Assembly (NCBI GenBank): GCA_946414975.1
Contig: CAMKQS010000009.1
Span: forward strand, 1-33,665
Length of the DNA stretch: 33,665 bases
Direction of reading: 5' to 3'
From: an uncultured Caryophanales bacterium
GTDB lineage: Bacteria > Bacillota_I > Bacilli_A > RF39 > UBA660
Positions within the stretch are counted from its first letter, which is position 1, and each line of letters starts with the position of its first letter. Below are positions 1 through 7,987 of the stretch, one piece after another. Under the pieces are notes generated by a model, which saw nothing but the letters and a program-made list of their open reading frames with translations, did no database searches and was not told the origin of the DNA. A program made the translations under genes and the position numbers.

Positions 1-1141
1 AATACTGTTGTAAAAATAAATAAAATAGATAGTGAAACTAAAGAATATGTAAAAGATGCTGTTATTCAAATTAAAGATTCAAAAGGTAAAGTAGTAAAAG
101 AGTTTACTACAAGTACTAAAGCATATAATATTTCTGATTTAGAAGTAGGAAGTTATACTGCAGAAGAAGTAAAAGCACCAAGTGGATATGAGTTAAATAA
201 AACAAAAGTACCATTTAAGGTAGAAAAAAATGATAAGACAATAAATGTCGAAATATTAAATAAAAAATATGTTACAAAAGTTGAAGTAAGTAAGAAAGAT
301 GCTACTACTAGTAAAGAATTACCAGGAGCTCATTTAGTTGTAAAAGATGAGGCAGGTAATGTAGTAGATGAGTGGACATCAACAGATGAAGTACATATTA
401 TAAAAGGATTAAAAGAGGGTAAATATACATTATCTGAAACTATCGCACCAGAAGGATATAGATTACAAACTACAACAGTGGAATTTACAGTAAAGGCTGA
501 TGGAACAACTACAAAAGTAGAAATGTTAAATGAGCCAATGAAAAATACTGTTGTAAAAATAAATAAAATAGATAGTGAAACTAAAGAATATGTAAAAGAT
601 GCTGTTATTCAAATTAAAGATTCAAAAGGTAAAGTAGTAAAAGAGTTTACTACAAGTACTAAAGCATATAATATTTCTGATTTAGAAGTAGGAAGTTATA
701 CTGCAGAAGAAGTAAAAGCACCAAGTGGATATGAGTTAAATAAAACAAAAGTACCATTTAAGGTAGAAAAAAATGATAAGACAATAAATGTCGAAATATT
801 AAATAAAAAATATGTTACAAAAGTTGAAGTAAGTAAGAAAGATGCTACTACTAGTAAAGAATTACCAGGAGCTCATTTAGTTGTAAAAGATGAGGCAGGT
901 AATGTAGTAGATGAGTGGACATCAACAGATGAAGTACATATTATAAAAGGATTAAAAGAGGGTAAATATACATTATCTGAAACTATCGCACCAGAAGGAT
1001 ATAGATTACAAACTACAACAGTGGAATTTACAGTAAAGGCTGATGGAACAACTACAAAAGTAGAAATGTTAAATGAGCCAATGAAAAATACTGTTGTAAA
1101 AATAAATAAAATAGATAGTGAAACTAAAGAATATGTAAAAG
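1..1141 (+). repeat. Perfect 543-bp tandem repeat inside the adhesin gene
   Basis: Bases 1-543 and 544-1086 read as identical, and the third copy stays identical until base 1141, where it diverges. The 543-bp period equals 181 codons, that is one A plus one B module, so copy number can change without breaking the frame. Further copies may lie before base 1. Confidence 0.92.
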
Positions 1142-2043
1142 GTGCAACTTTAATTATAAAAGATGCAAGTGGAAATGTAGTAAAAGAATTTGTAACTGAT
1201 TCTAAGGCATTTGAAATATCTGATCTTGCTAAAGGTGTTTATACAGTATCAGAATTAAAAGCACCTATAGGATATATTAAATCTAATGAAGTTATGGAAT
1301 TTACTATTGGTCAAGATGATAAGACTATTGATGTAAATTTTGAAAATTCAAAAGAAGTAATAGTTAATAATATTGAGATTAGTAAAAAAGATGCTACTAC
1401 TAGTGTAGAATTACCAGGCGCACATTTAGTGTTAAAAGATGAATCTGGTAATGTAATAGATGAGTGGGTATCTACAAATCAAGTACATTTAGTAAAAGAT
1501 GTTAAGGCTGGTAAATATACATTAACAGAAACTATTGCTCCAGAAGGATATGTTTTATCAGAAGAAACAGTTGAATTTACAGTAAAAGGTGACGGAACAG
1601 TGACAAAGGTAGTAATGTATAATACTAAAGAGTCATCTCCAGTTCCACCAGCACCTGTAAATCCAGATAAACATCAAGTTGAAATTAGTAAGCAAGATAT
1701 TGCTACAAAATCAGAGTTACCAGGAGCAACATTAATTATTAAAGATGCAAATGGTAATGAGATTGATAGATGGGTATCTGGAACAACACCACATTATATT
1801 GAACTTGATTGTGGTAATTATACATTAACTGAGGTTCAAGCTCCAATAGGTTATGATTTAAGTTATGAGGTTGTTAAATTTACTGTTACAGATACTAAAG
1901 ATATCGAAAGAGTTGTAATGTATAACTCAAAAACTCCTAATACGTCTGGTAGAAATATTGCATATGTTCTTACAGCAATGTTTGTATCATTAACAGGTGT
2001 TTTAGGATCTATATTTAAAATAAAAAGAAGAAAGAATAGCTAA
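1..2043 (+). CDS. Multi-domain SpaA/Cna-B-like surface adhesin, 5' end missing
   Basis: The frame is open from base 1 and gives 680 residues, so the true start and any signal peptide lie upstream. It is a chain of about seven 90-residue beta-sandwich modules of the SpaA/prealbumin-like type. Each has a lysine-bearing first strand (KINKIDSETK or EISKKDATTS) and ends with an E-x-x-AP-x-GY motif (SETIAPEGY, EEVKAPSGY). In this family the Lys and Glu belong to intramolecular isopeptide bond formation. Two module types alternate (A-B-A-B-A'-B'), then a proline-rich linker (SPVPPAPVNP, near residue 545) leads to a final module. The C-terminus has TPNTSG, a hydrophobic helix and KIKRRKNS, the layout of a cell-wall sorting signal, although TPNTS departs from LPXTG. 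Probable role is cell-surface adhesion or pilus-like display. The 3' codons overlap a terminator hairpin. Family call is sure; ligand unknown. Confidence 0.9.
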   Translation, partial: NTVVKINKIDSETKEYVKDAVIQIKDSKGKVVKEFTTSTKAYNISDLEVGSYTAEEVKAPSGYELNKTKVPFKVEKNDKTINVEILNKKYVTKVEVSKKDATTSKELPGAHLVVKDEAGNVVDEWTSTDEVHIIKGLKEGKYTLSETIAPEGYRLQTTTVEFTVKADGTTTKVEMLNEPMKNTVVKINKIDSETKEYVKDAVIQIKDSKGKVVKEFTTSTKAYNISDLEVGSYTAEEVKAPSGYELNKTKVPFKVEKNDKTINVEILNKKYVTKVEVSKKDATTSKELPGAHLVVKDEAGNVVDEWTSTDEVHIIKGLKEGKYTLSETIAPEGYRLQTTTVEFTVKADGTTTKVEMLNEPMKNTVVKINKIDSETKEYVKGATLIIKDASGNVVKEFVTDSKAFEISDLAKGVYTVSELKAPIGYIKSNEVMEFTIGQDDKTIDVNFENSKEVIVNNIEISKKDATTSVELPGAHLVLKDESGNVIDEWVSTNQVHLVKDVKAGKYTLTETIAPEGYVLSEETVEFTVKGDGTVTKVVMYNTKESSPVPPAPVNPDKHQVEISKQDIATKSELPGATLIIKDANGNEIDRWVSGTTPHYIELDCGNYTLTEVQAPIGYDLSYEVVKFTVTDTKDIERVVMYNSKTPNTSGRNIAYVLTAMFVSLTGVLGSIFKIKRRKNS

Positions 2044-2058
2044 TTAGTTATTCTTTTT
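2031..2058 (+). terminator. Intrinsic terminator overlapping the adhesin stop codon
   Basis: AAGAATAGCTAA is followed by TTAGTTATTCTT, a near-perfect inverted repeat with one G-T pair, and then a T run. The left arm encodes the last residues and the stop of the adhesin. Confidence 0.75.
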
Positions 2059-2111
2059 TATATACATTTTATTTTTATTATGATAGAATAAATAGTGATT
2101 TTGGAGGGTAT

Positions 2112-3071
2112 ATGACAGATTATGAACTTGTAAAAAAAGAAGAGGAAAGATTAAATAAAAAATATCAAGATTGGTCTAAAATAGAGAAAATTAATTTTAT
2201 TTTCAATAATAATTTAAGTACATTTTCTACAGAAATAGATGAATTATTTTTTAAGATAGATAATGAAATTAATAATGTTTTAGCCTTAAAAAACGATATA
2301 GATAATCAAGAATACGGATATATAACATTCAATCAATTAATTAGTCTTATGAAAATTAATTATGAAAATAATATAGCAAAGTTTAATTTATCTAAACTTT
2401 CCTTAATGTATCCAAGCGTTTGCCCATACTTATTAGAATATCCTCTTGATTATATTGAAATTCATAAGCAAGATGATTATGTGAAAATAATTATGAATTA
2501 TTTATATAAAAATGAATCATATGTTTTTTCTCATTCAAGAGTTATAAATATTTGTAAAAATAAGAAAACTAATTTATATTATATTTCTTGTAAAGATTTA
2601 GATATGAATAATGAAAAAGAATTACTTAAAGCTTTAGATTGTGAAAAAATATATAACTATTTTTTATCTAGTGATGCAAATAAAAGTATAACTGGTATTT
2701 ATAACAATGATATTAATGTAGAAGTACCAATTGATATAACTGATTCTTCTGTTATATTAGGTGAAATTATTAATAATGAATATGGTATAGGATATTTGTA
2801 TTCAATAACAGATAATGATATATTAAAAATCACTCATAAACCAAATATTAAGTTTAAAGATAAATATAATATGATAAAAGCAATTAATGTTAATGATTCT
2901 AATTTTAAAGATCATATTTTAATTAATATTAGTGATTTACCTATGCAATATTTAAAATATTTAGATGTATTGAATAAGTTAGAAAAGAATAAAAAGTTAT
3001 CAAAAAGTATTGTAAAAGAAAAAAGAAAAATTAGAGATTTATTTAGAATAAGAAAGAAAAATGATAGGTGA
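2112..3071 (+). CDS. Unknown protein, paralogue of the next gene
   Basis: This 319-residue protein matches no family I recognise. It has no signal peptide and no clear membrane segment, so it is probably cytoplasmic. The N-terminus (MTDYELVKKEEERLNKKYQ) is charged and helical; the middle is rich in Asn, Tyr and Ile; the C-terminus is strongly basic (KEKRKIRDLFRIRKKNDR). A GGAGG site lies just before the ATG. The next gene is a clear paralogue: both share the opening about 30 residues, a YGYITFNQLISLMKIN block near residue 70, and a LPMQYLKYLD block near residue 280. The pair lies between the adhesin terminator and a convergent LysR gene, so probably forms its own small transcription unit. Confidence 0.8.
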   Translation: MTDYELVKKEEERLNKKYQDWSKIEKINFIFNNNLSTFSTEIDELFFKIDNEINNVLALKNDIDNQEYGYITFNQLISLMKINYENNIAKFNLSKLSLMYPSVCPYLLEYPLDYIEIHKQDDYVKIIMNYLYKNESYVFSHSRVINICKNKKTNLYYISCKDLDMNNEKELLKALDCEKIYNYFLSSDANKSITGIYNNDINVEVPIDITDSSVILGEIINNEYGIGYLYSITDNDILKITHKPNIKFKDKYNMIKAINVNDSNFKDHILINISDLPMQYLKYLDVLNKLEKNKKLSKSIVKEKRKIRDLFRIRKKNDR

Positions 3072-3083
3072 TGATATATTTAT

Positions 3084-4055
3084 ATGACAGATTTTGAACT
3101 TATTAAAAAAGAAGAGGAAAGATTAAATAAAAAATATCAACAGTGGGATGATATAGAAAAAATAAATTTTATAATTAATAATAGTTATAAAAATTATTAT
3201 AATGATTTAAATCAGCTTATATTAAGATTAAATACAGATATAACAAATACATTAAATGCAAATTTAAAAATAAGTGATTCAGAATATGGATATATAACAT
3301 TTAATCAATTAATTAGTCTTATGAAAATTAATTGTGATAGTAATTTAAAAGATAGTAATTTTAGTTCTTTAGCTTCACTTTATTCAAAATTAATAGTATT
3401 CGCAATGTTTGAAAATTATAAAGTTAGATTGTCTGCTATACTATTAGAAAAGAGTGAAAATAGTGTTGATATAAAAATGAATTATGGATATAGGGATTTT
3501 AATTTTTTATATCCCAATCGGTCAGCTATTAAAATCAAAAGAAATAGTGATACTAACAATTGTTATTTTGAAGGATATGACTTTTCACAGAAAGAAGAGA
3601 ATAATCTAGTATCAACACTTAATCTTGATAGTATCTATAACTTTTTTAATAATAGTGATGCTGATGTATTTATTAATGGCATATATAATAATAATAATGG
3701 TGTTAATATAGATGTTCCAATTAAAATAACTAATACATCTGTTATGATAGGAAATAGTGATACATTTAATAAATATGGCATATGTTATTGCTATTCTGTT
3801 TTAAAGAATAATATTATTAAAGTAATACATAAACCTAGTAGTGCTGATGATAAGTATAATATGATTAGATCAATATATATTAATGATAAAGATTTTAAAA
3901 ATAATTTATTAATAAATATTAATGATTTACCTATGCAGTATTTAAAATATTTAGATTGTTTATATAAGGTAGAAGAAAATAATAAGTTAGATTCTAGTAA
4001 TAAAGGTAAGGGAAAAATTAAAAATTTGTTTAAAAAGATGAAAAAGAATAGCTAA
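3084..4055 (+). CDS. Unknown protein, second copy of the paralogous pair
   Basis: This 323-residue paralogue of the preceding gene begins 12 bases after its stop. Conserved blocks are the charged N-terminus (MTDFELIKKEEERLNKKYQ), YGYITFNQLISLMKIN, INGIYNNN with VDVPI-like residues after it, and LPMQYLKYLD. The middle (about residues 100-190) is much more divergent, suggesting a conserved framework with a variable centre. The basic C-terminus ends KKMKKNS, encoded by the left arm of the terminator hairpin. No strong Shine-Dalgarno sequence precedes this ATG, so translation may be coupled to the upstream gene. Function unknown. Confidence 0.8.
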   Translation: MTDFELIKKEEERLNKKYQQWDDIEKINFIINNSYKNYYNDLNQLILRLNTDITNTLNANLKISDSEYGYITFNQLISLMKINCDSNLKDSNFSSLASLYSKLIVFAMFENYKVRLSAILLEKSENSVDIKMNYGYRDFNFLYPNRSAIKIKRNSDTNNCYFEGYDFSQKEENNLVSTLNLDSIYNFFNNSDADVFINGIYNNNNGVNIDVPIKITNTSVMIGNSDTFNKYGICYCYSVLKNNIIKVIHKPSSADDKYNMIRSIYINDKDFKNNLLININDLPMQYLKYLDCLYKVEENNKLDSSNKGKGKIKNLFKKMKKNS

Positions 4056-4070
4056 TTAACTATTCTTTTT
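4041..4070. terminator. Bidirectional terminator between convergent genes
   Basis: AAAAAGAATAG and CTATTCTTTTT are perfect complements around a short AT loop, with A and T runs on the two sides, so the hairpin can serve both strands. The stop codons of both convergent genes lie within it. Confidence 0.85.
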
Positions 4071-4949
4071 ATTTGTAATAATTTTAATTAATTCATTTGC
4101 ACTAAAACTAATAACACCATTTGAATAAGCAATACCGATACTTCTTGAAGAAATTTTTTCTTTAGTTTTAATAATATATAATTCTTTACTTTCTAATTCT
4201 TTTTTGATATATTCTTTTGTTAAATATCCAATACCAAAGCCATTTATGGTAAAATCTTTTACTAGTGAAAAACTAGTAAGACTCATTGCTGGTATAATAT
4301 TAATATTCATTTTATTTAAATAGTCATCTAAGAAATCGCGTGTATTTGATCCTTTACTTTGTAGTATAATTGGGTAATTTTCTAACTGTTTAATGCTTAT
4401 TTCTTGGTTGATTAATTCTTTAAAATCTTTATTTACACAAAAGCAATCTTGCACTTTTCTGCACTCTATAATCTTTATGTCATCAGTTGTTTTAAATGGT
4501 AAATTTAATACCATAATATCAATAAAACCATTTTTCAAACGATTAATCAGATAATTATTATTGCCAGTACAAATCTCAATGACAACCTTAGGATGCATTT
4601 TATGAAATTCTTTTAAATATGGAAGTAAAAATTCTCTTACTAATGTTGTGTTAATTCCTATTCTAAGCTTCCCTGTTTCCAATTTTATTAAATCTTTAAA
4701 TTTTATCTCAGCATTATTTAAATATTCCATCCCATTTTTTACATATTTGAACAATTCTTTTCCTTCTTCAGTTAAGGTTACACCTGTTTTAGTACGCTTA
4801 AATATTACGCCACCAAGTTCATCTTCCAATTTTTTTATAGATTTACTTACAGCTGGTTGACTTATATATAATTCATTTGCTGCTTTAGATATGCTACCAT
4901 TTAATGCGACAGTATAAAATATTCGATATAATTCATAATTTACATTCAT
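4056..4949 (-). CDS. LysR-family transcriptional regulator
   Basis: At 297 residues this has normal LysR-type length. Residues 3-62 form the winged helix-turn-helix with the usual family pattern: a FYTVALNGSISKAANEL helix, then YISQPAVSKSIKKLEDELG for the recognition helix, then a VTLTEEGKELF wing. The rest is the periplasmic-binding-protein-like effector domain (around LRIGINTTLVREFLLPYL and GFGIGYLTKEYI). An AGGAGG site precedes the ATG. LysR proteins bind DNA as tetramers and respond to small molecules; the ligand is not readable here. The gene points away from the decayed coaE/coaD region, and an inverted repeat plus a good promoter lie in the gap, so autoregulation is likely. Possible targets are the divergent genes. 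Confidence 0.93.
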   Translation of the reverse strand: MNVNYELYRIFYTVALNGSISKAANELYISQPAVSKSIKKLEDELGGVIFKRTKTGVTLTEEGKELFKYVKNGMEYLNNAEIKFKDLIKLETGKLRIGINTTLVREFLLPYLKEFHKMHPKVVIEICTGNNNYLINRLKNGFIDIMVLNLPFKTTDDIKIIECRKVQDCFCVNKDFKELINQEISIKQLENYPIILQSKGSNTRDFLDDYLNKMNINIIPAMSLTSFSLVKDFTINGFGIGYLTKEYIKKELESKELYIIKTKEKISSRSIGIAYSNGVISFSANELIKIITNKKNS

Positions 4950-4958
4950 ATAACCTCC

Positions 4959-4977
4959 TGTTATATTTGATATAACA
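4959..4977. promoter_or_regulatory. Probable LysR operator
   Basis: TGTTATAT-TTG-ATATAACA is a perfect 8-bp inverted repeat with a 3-bp centre and contains a T-N11-A core, as LysR-type boxes do. It lies between the regulator's ribosome site and its -10 box, inside the expected 5' leader, a position suited to autorepression. Confidence 0.55.
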
Positions 4978-4990
4978 AATATGTATTTTA

Positions 4991-5019
4991 ATTATATCAT
5001 GAATAGTAGTATAATTCAA
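4991..5019 (-). promoter_or_regulatory. Promoter of the LysR gene
   Basis: Read on the minus strand, TTGAAT and TATAAT are separated by exactly 17 bases. Transcription would start near base 4984 and run into the inverted repeat. A TATAAT on the plus strand (5010-5015) overlaps this promoter and could serve the divergent genes, though its -35 match is poor. Confidence 0.65.
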
Positions 5020-5039
5020 TTAAGGAGATGTATTGTTTA

Positions 5040-5207
5040 GTGGTTATATGTATAGTTGGTAAAAGTGGTAGTGGAAAAAGCACTGTATCTAGCATGCTAT
5101 AAATATTTTATAAATGTAAATTAGCTTATTTTGATTTAAATAAGTACCAGTATGATTATGTTATAAAACTAATTATGATATTAAAGAAAGTGAGGTTGAA
5201 AAGATAT
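5040..5207 (+). pseudogene. P-loop kinase remnant, possibly coaE (dephospho-CoA kinase)
   Basis: From a GTG at 5040 with AAGGAG upstream, the frame reads VVICIVGKSGSGKSTVSSML and then hits a stop at 5100. GKSGSGKST is a Walker A loop at the very N-terminus, as in small nucleotide kinases. After the stop the same frame continues with plausible protein (CKLAYFDLNKYQYDYVIK), and another frame then gives NYDIKESEVEKIYDKS, so at least one stop and one frame change lie in a short stretch before coaD begins. The P-loop position and the adjacent coaD suggest dephospho-CoA kinase, but the remnant is too short to be sure. Most of the kinase body is missing. Confidence 0.45.
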
Positions 5208-5701
5208 ATGATAAAAGTATTATATACAGGAAGTTTTGATCCAATTACTAAGGGACATATGAATATTGTTAAACAAGCATCTCAACTTTTTGATGGAGTA
5301 GTGATTGCAGTATTACAAAATAAAAATAAAAAAAATAGTTTTTTACAATAGATGAGAGATATGAGATCATAAAAGAATTATATAAAGATAGTAAAAATAT
5401 AGAAGTAATTAGAGGTAAAGATAATGACTTAGCTTTTAAATTAGCTATTGAACATGATTGTAAAATGATTTTAAGAGGACTAAGGGGACTTTCTGATTAT
5501 GATTTAGAAGTACAAAATATGCAAGCTAACAAAGAAATATCAAATGGACGTGTAAATACAGTGTTTTTGATGGCAGATTGCGAATATCAATTTATATCAT
5601 CAACAAAAGTAAGAGATATATTTTCATATAATTTAGATATTTCTAGATATGTTGATGAAAAAGTAGAAAAAAAGATGAAAATGAAAAGAGGAATATTATG
5701 A
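5208..5701 (+). pseudogene. coaD: Phosphopantetheine adenylyltransferase, frameshifted
   Basis: CoaD transfers AMP to 4'-phosphopantetheine, the penultimate step of coenzyme A synthesis. The first frame reads VLYTGSFDPITKGHMNIV, with the nucleotidyltransferase T/HxGH-type signature, and stops at 5349-5351. The rest continues in another frame with FTIDERYEIIKELY, ILRGLRGLSDYDLE and FISSTKVRDI, all typical CoaD blocks. Adding one T to the six-T run at 5339-5344 restores a single 164-residue protein, the normal length of this family (about 160). A one-base loss in a homopolymer is therefore the likely lesion, or a sequencing error. The stop overlaps the next ATG as ATGA. A second fragment starting at 5465 would lack the catalytic N-terminus. 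Confidence 0.85.
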
Positions 5702-6465
5702 ATTTAAAAGTATTAGGTTGTTTATCACCATATTCTAAAGGAAATGATAATTGCCCTGGATATTTGATTGAAGATGATAAGTACAAAATAATGCTTGATT
5801 GTGGTAATGGTTGTACTAACAATTTAAATATGAATGAAGATTTAAAAAATATGATAATTATAATTTCACATTTACATAATGATCATTATGGTGATTTGCT
5901 TAGTATGGCATATACTAGTTATGTATATTATAATTTAGGTATTATAAATGATTATATAAAAGTATATATTCCATATCCAAAGAGTAAAGGTGAAAAATTA
6001 ATTTATGATTATTTATTATCATTTAAGGAAAGTAAATTGAAATTTATTTTATATGATGAGAATACTAAAATAAGACATGGTAATATGAATGTTGATTTTA
6101 AAGGTGCTAATCATTCTATCACTACTTATTATATTAAAGTCAGTAATAAGTATGTAAAATTAGTATATTCTGCTGATACAGGATATAGTGATTCATTAAT
6201 TGAATTTTCAACTAGCACAGATTTATTAATATGTGAAACTACATTTTTAAAATCGCAAGTTAAAAGTACTAATTATCATTTAAATACAATAGAAGCAGGA
6301 ACTATAGCAAAAAAAGCGAATGTAAAATTACTATTTATTACACATTTTTGGCCTGAAATAGATAAAAAAGAGTATTTAAATGAAACAAAGGAAGTATTTG
6401 ATTTAACTACTGTTGCAGAGAGTAATAAAGTTATTCAGTTAGGGGGAATTTATGGAAAAAGATAA
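5698..6465 (+). CDS. MBL-fold metal-dependent hydrolase
   Basis: This 255-residue protein has the metallo-beta-lactamase fold. The zinc-binding HLHNDHYGD motif (HxHxDH) is near residue 60, a conserved His follows in GANHSITTYY, the bridging Asp is in SADTGYSD, and a final His is in THFWPE. The pattern is closest to the RNase Z-like/phosphodiesterase branch rather than to antibiotic-degrading lactamases, but the substrate cannot be named. Its ATG overlaps the coaD stop and its own end overlaps the next gene by 14 bases, so all three are probably cotranscribed and translationally coupled. Confidence 0.88.
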   Translation: MNLKVLGCLSPYSKGNDNCPGYLIEDDKYKIMLDCGNGCTNNLNMNEDLKNMIIIISHLHNDHYGDLLSMAYTSYVYYNLGIINDYIKVYIPYPKSKGEKLIYDYLLSFKESKLKFILYDENTKIRHGNMNVDFKGANHSITTYYIKVSNKYVKLVYSADTGYSDSLIEFSTSTDLLICETTFLKSQVKSTNYHLNTIEAGTIAKKANVKLLFITHFWPEIDKKEYLNETKEVFDLTTVAESNKVIQLGGIYGKR

Positions 6466-7324
6466 TTATTATATTGATATGCACATGCATTCTATTTATT
6501 CAGATGGTCAGTATGATATTAATATTCTTTTAGATAAGGCAATAAGGAGTAATATTAAAACTTTATCAATAACAGATCACGATACATTATTAGGTAATAT
6601 TAACATTAGTGATGAATATAGATATAATAAGAACTTAAATATAATAAATGGCATTGAATTATCTGCAAAAGTTAATAAAGGAAGAATGCATATATTAGGA
6701 TATGATTTTAATTTAAAAGATATTAATTTAAATAATAAGATGAATGAATTAAAATTAAATAGTATATATTCAATTATGGCTTTAATTAATCAAATTAGAA
6801 TAGATTATAATATTATATTAACAGAAGAAGAAATTAAAAGTATTATAAATAGAAAAGGAAATATAGGTAGACCATTGGTAGCAAGATTACTTATTAAATA
6901 TGGATTATGTAGTACTGTTAGTGAGGCATTTACTAAATATTTAAATCCTTCTTATAATAAAATTAGAATGTCTAATAAAGGTATTAACTATGAAGAATGC
7001 ATTAACTTGATTAAAAGTGCAGGTGGATTTGCAATTCTTGCGCATCCTAATCAGTTGCTTATGGATGATATTGAACTTGAAAAAACAGTAAAAAAATTGA
7101 TTAGTTGTGGTCTTGATGGAATTGAAGTATATCATAGTGGACATTCTAAAAACGAAGTAGATAAATATTTATATCTAGCACATAAATATAATCTTTTAAT
7201 ATCTGGTGGCAGTGATTTTCATGGTGAAAAAGTAAAACCAAATGTTATGCTTGCAACTGGTGTTAATGACAATCTTAAAATAAAAAAATTAACTCTTTTA
7301 GATAAAATTAATGAAAGAAAATAA
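6452..7324 (+). CDS. PHP-domain metal-dependent phosphoesterase
   Basis: The 290-residue protein has a complete PHP domain: DMHMHSIYSDG at residues 9-19, SITDHDTL near 43, GIELSAK near 69, ILAHPNQ near 196, and the final GGSDFHG near 252. These His and Asp residues form the trinuclear metal centre. The architecture resembles the YciV/RNase AM group, which acts on short nucleic acids or 3'-phosphorylated nucleotides, but specificity is inferred only from likeness. A GGGGGA ribosome site lies within the end of the MBL gene. No clear terminator separates the stop from the following RNA promoter. Confidence 0.9.
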   Translation: MEKDNYYIDMHMHSIYSDGQYDINILLDKAIRSNIKTLSITDHDTLLGNINISDEYRYNKNLNIINGIELSAKVNKGRMHILGYDFNLKDINLNNKMNELKLNSIYSIMALINQIRIDYNIILTEEEIKSIINRKGNIGRPLVARLLIKYGLCSTVSEAFTKYLNPSYNKIRMSNKGINYEECINLIKSAGGFAILAHPNQLLMDDIELEKTVKKLISCGLDGIEVYHSGHSKNEVDKYLYLAHKYNLLISGGSDFHGEKVKPNVMLATGVNDNLKIKKLTLLDKINERK

Positions 7325-7336
7325 AAATATTCTAAT

Positions 7337-7365
7337 TTGACAAAAACTTAAAAAAATGATAATAT
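7337..7365 (+). promoter_or_regulatory. Strong sigma-70-type promoter of the OLE-like RNA
   Basis: TTGACA is followed after exactly 17 bases by TAATAT. Transcription would start near 7372, directly at the beginning of the structured non-coding stretch. Confidence 0.85.
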
Positions 7366-7371
7366 GTTATT

Positions 7372-7970
7372 TGTGATGGCGCATTATTCTAGTCAATTAC
7401 ATTTATTATGAAGACGGGATTAAAAAACCGTACATTAGCACATCTGTGAAACGTCTGGTGCTTGCTTCATACGCCCAGTTTGGGGTGAGTGCTGGATATG
7501 AGAGTGTTGGGCGCTCGTAATGGCATACGATACCGACCCACCACTTGCGGAGACCTAATCTTGTGTTTGGCCTAAACGTGAAAACTGATGGACCAGATAT
7601 GACTTAGGATTGAACCTATCTGTGGCGAAAGTTATGGTTAGTGTAGCTTGCCTTGAGTGGTACTTGGGGATTAGTCGTTTGCAAAATCTTATAGCTAGAG
7701 ATTCTTGTGACTATGAAACATTTACTGCAAAAAAGACTAATAATAAATGGTTGGTGAGGAAAACTCCTAGAGTGACATCAGTGAGGGATTACAGTACGTA
7801 CTAAGTGGTAATCAAGTCGTATAGCTGGAAACACTATACCTTATCTTTTAAAGGGGAACCGCTTACTGGTAACGGTAAGTAAGATTTGGGGAAATCCAAC
7901 TTGACCTAAGACGTAAAGTTAACCTTGTTGGTAGCCAAGAAGTAATAATCAGGGGGATAGCTCCCTTTTT
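7372..7970 (+). ncRNA. ole: Large structured RNA, probable OLE RNA
   Basis: About 600 bases between a strong promoter and a terminator hold no credible gene and are visibly richer in G and C than the surrounding DNA, as expected of a folded RNA in an AT-rich genome. Local stems can be read directly: GTATAG/CTATAC at 7819-7839, TTGG/CCAA at 7928-7938 and a CTTAC/GTAAG hairpin near 7863. The length matches OLE (ornate, large, extremophilic) RNA, and the next gene is an OapA-like membrane protein; known OLE RNAs usually sit directly before oapA. OLE forms a membrane ribonucleoprotein linked to stress tolerance and magnesium homeostasis. The call rests on size, structure and neighbour; a covariance-model match was not possible here. 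A 64-codon open frame inside (7610-7804) is not considered real. Confidence 0.85.
7951..7970 (+). terminator. Terminator at the 3' end of the OLE-like RNA
   Basis: AGGGGG-ATAG-CTCCCT forms a six-pair stem with one G-U pair and is followed by a T run. The oapA ribosome site begins a few bases later, so oapA needs read-through or its own start. Confidence 0.8.
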
Positions 7971-7987
7971 ATTTTATATGGAGGTAT

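Noticed and set aside
1..1141. CRISPR array or mobile element suggested by long repeats
   Set aside because: The repeat unit is 543 bp, in frame, and encodes adhesin modules without spacers.
5465..5701. Independent 78-residue protein
   Set aside because: It is the C-terminal half of the frameshifted coaD, with diagnostic CoaD motifs and no own start signal.
7610..7804. 64-codon open frame inside the OLE-like RNA
   Set aside because: It has no ribosome site, a composition unlike genes here, and lies wholly within a structured RNA bounded by promoter and terminator.
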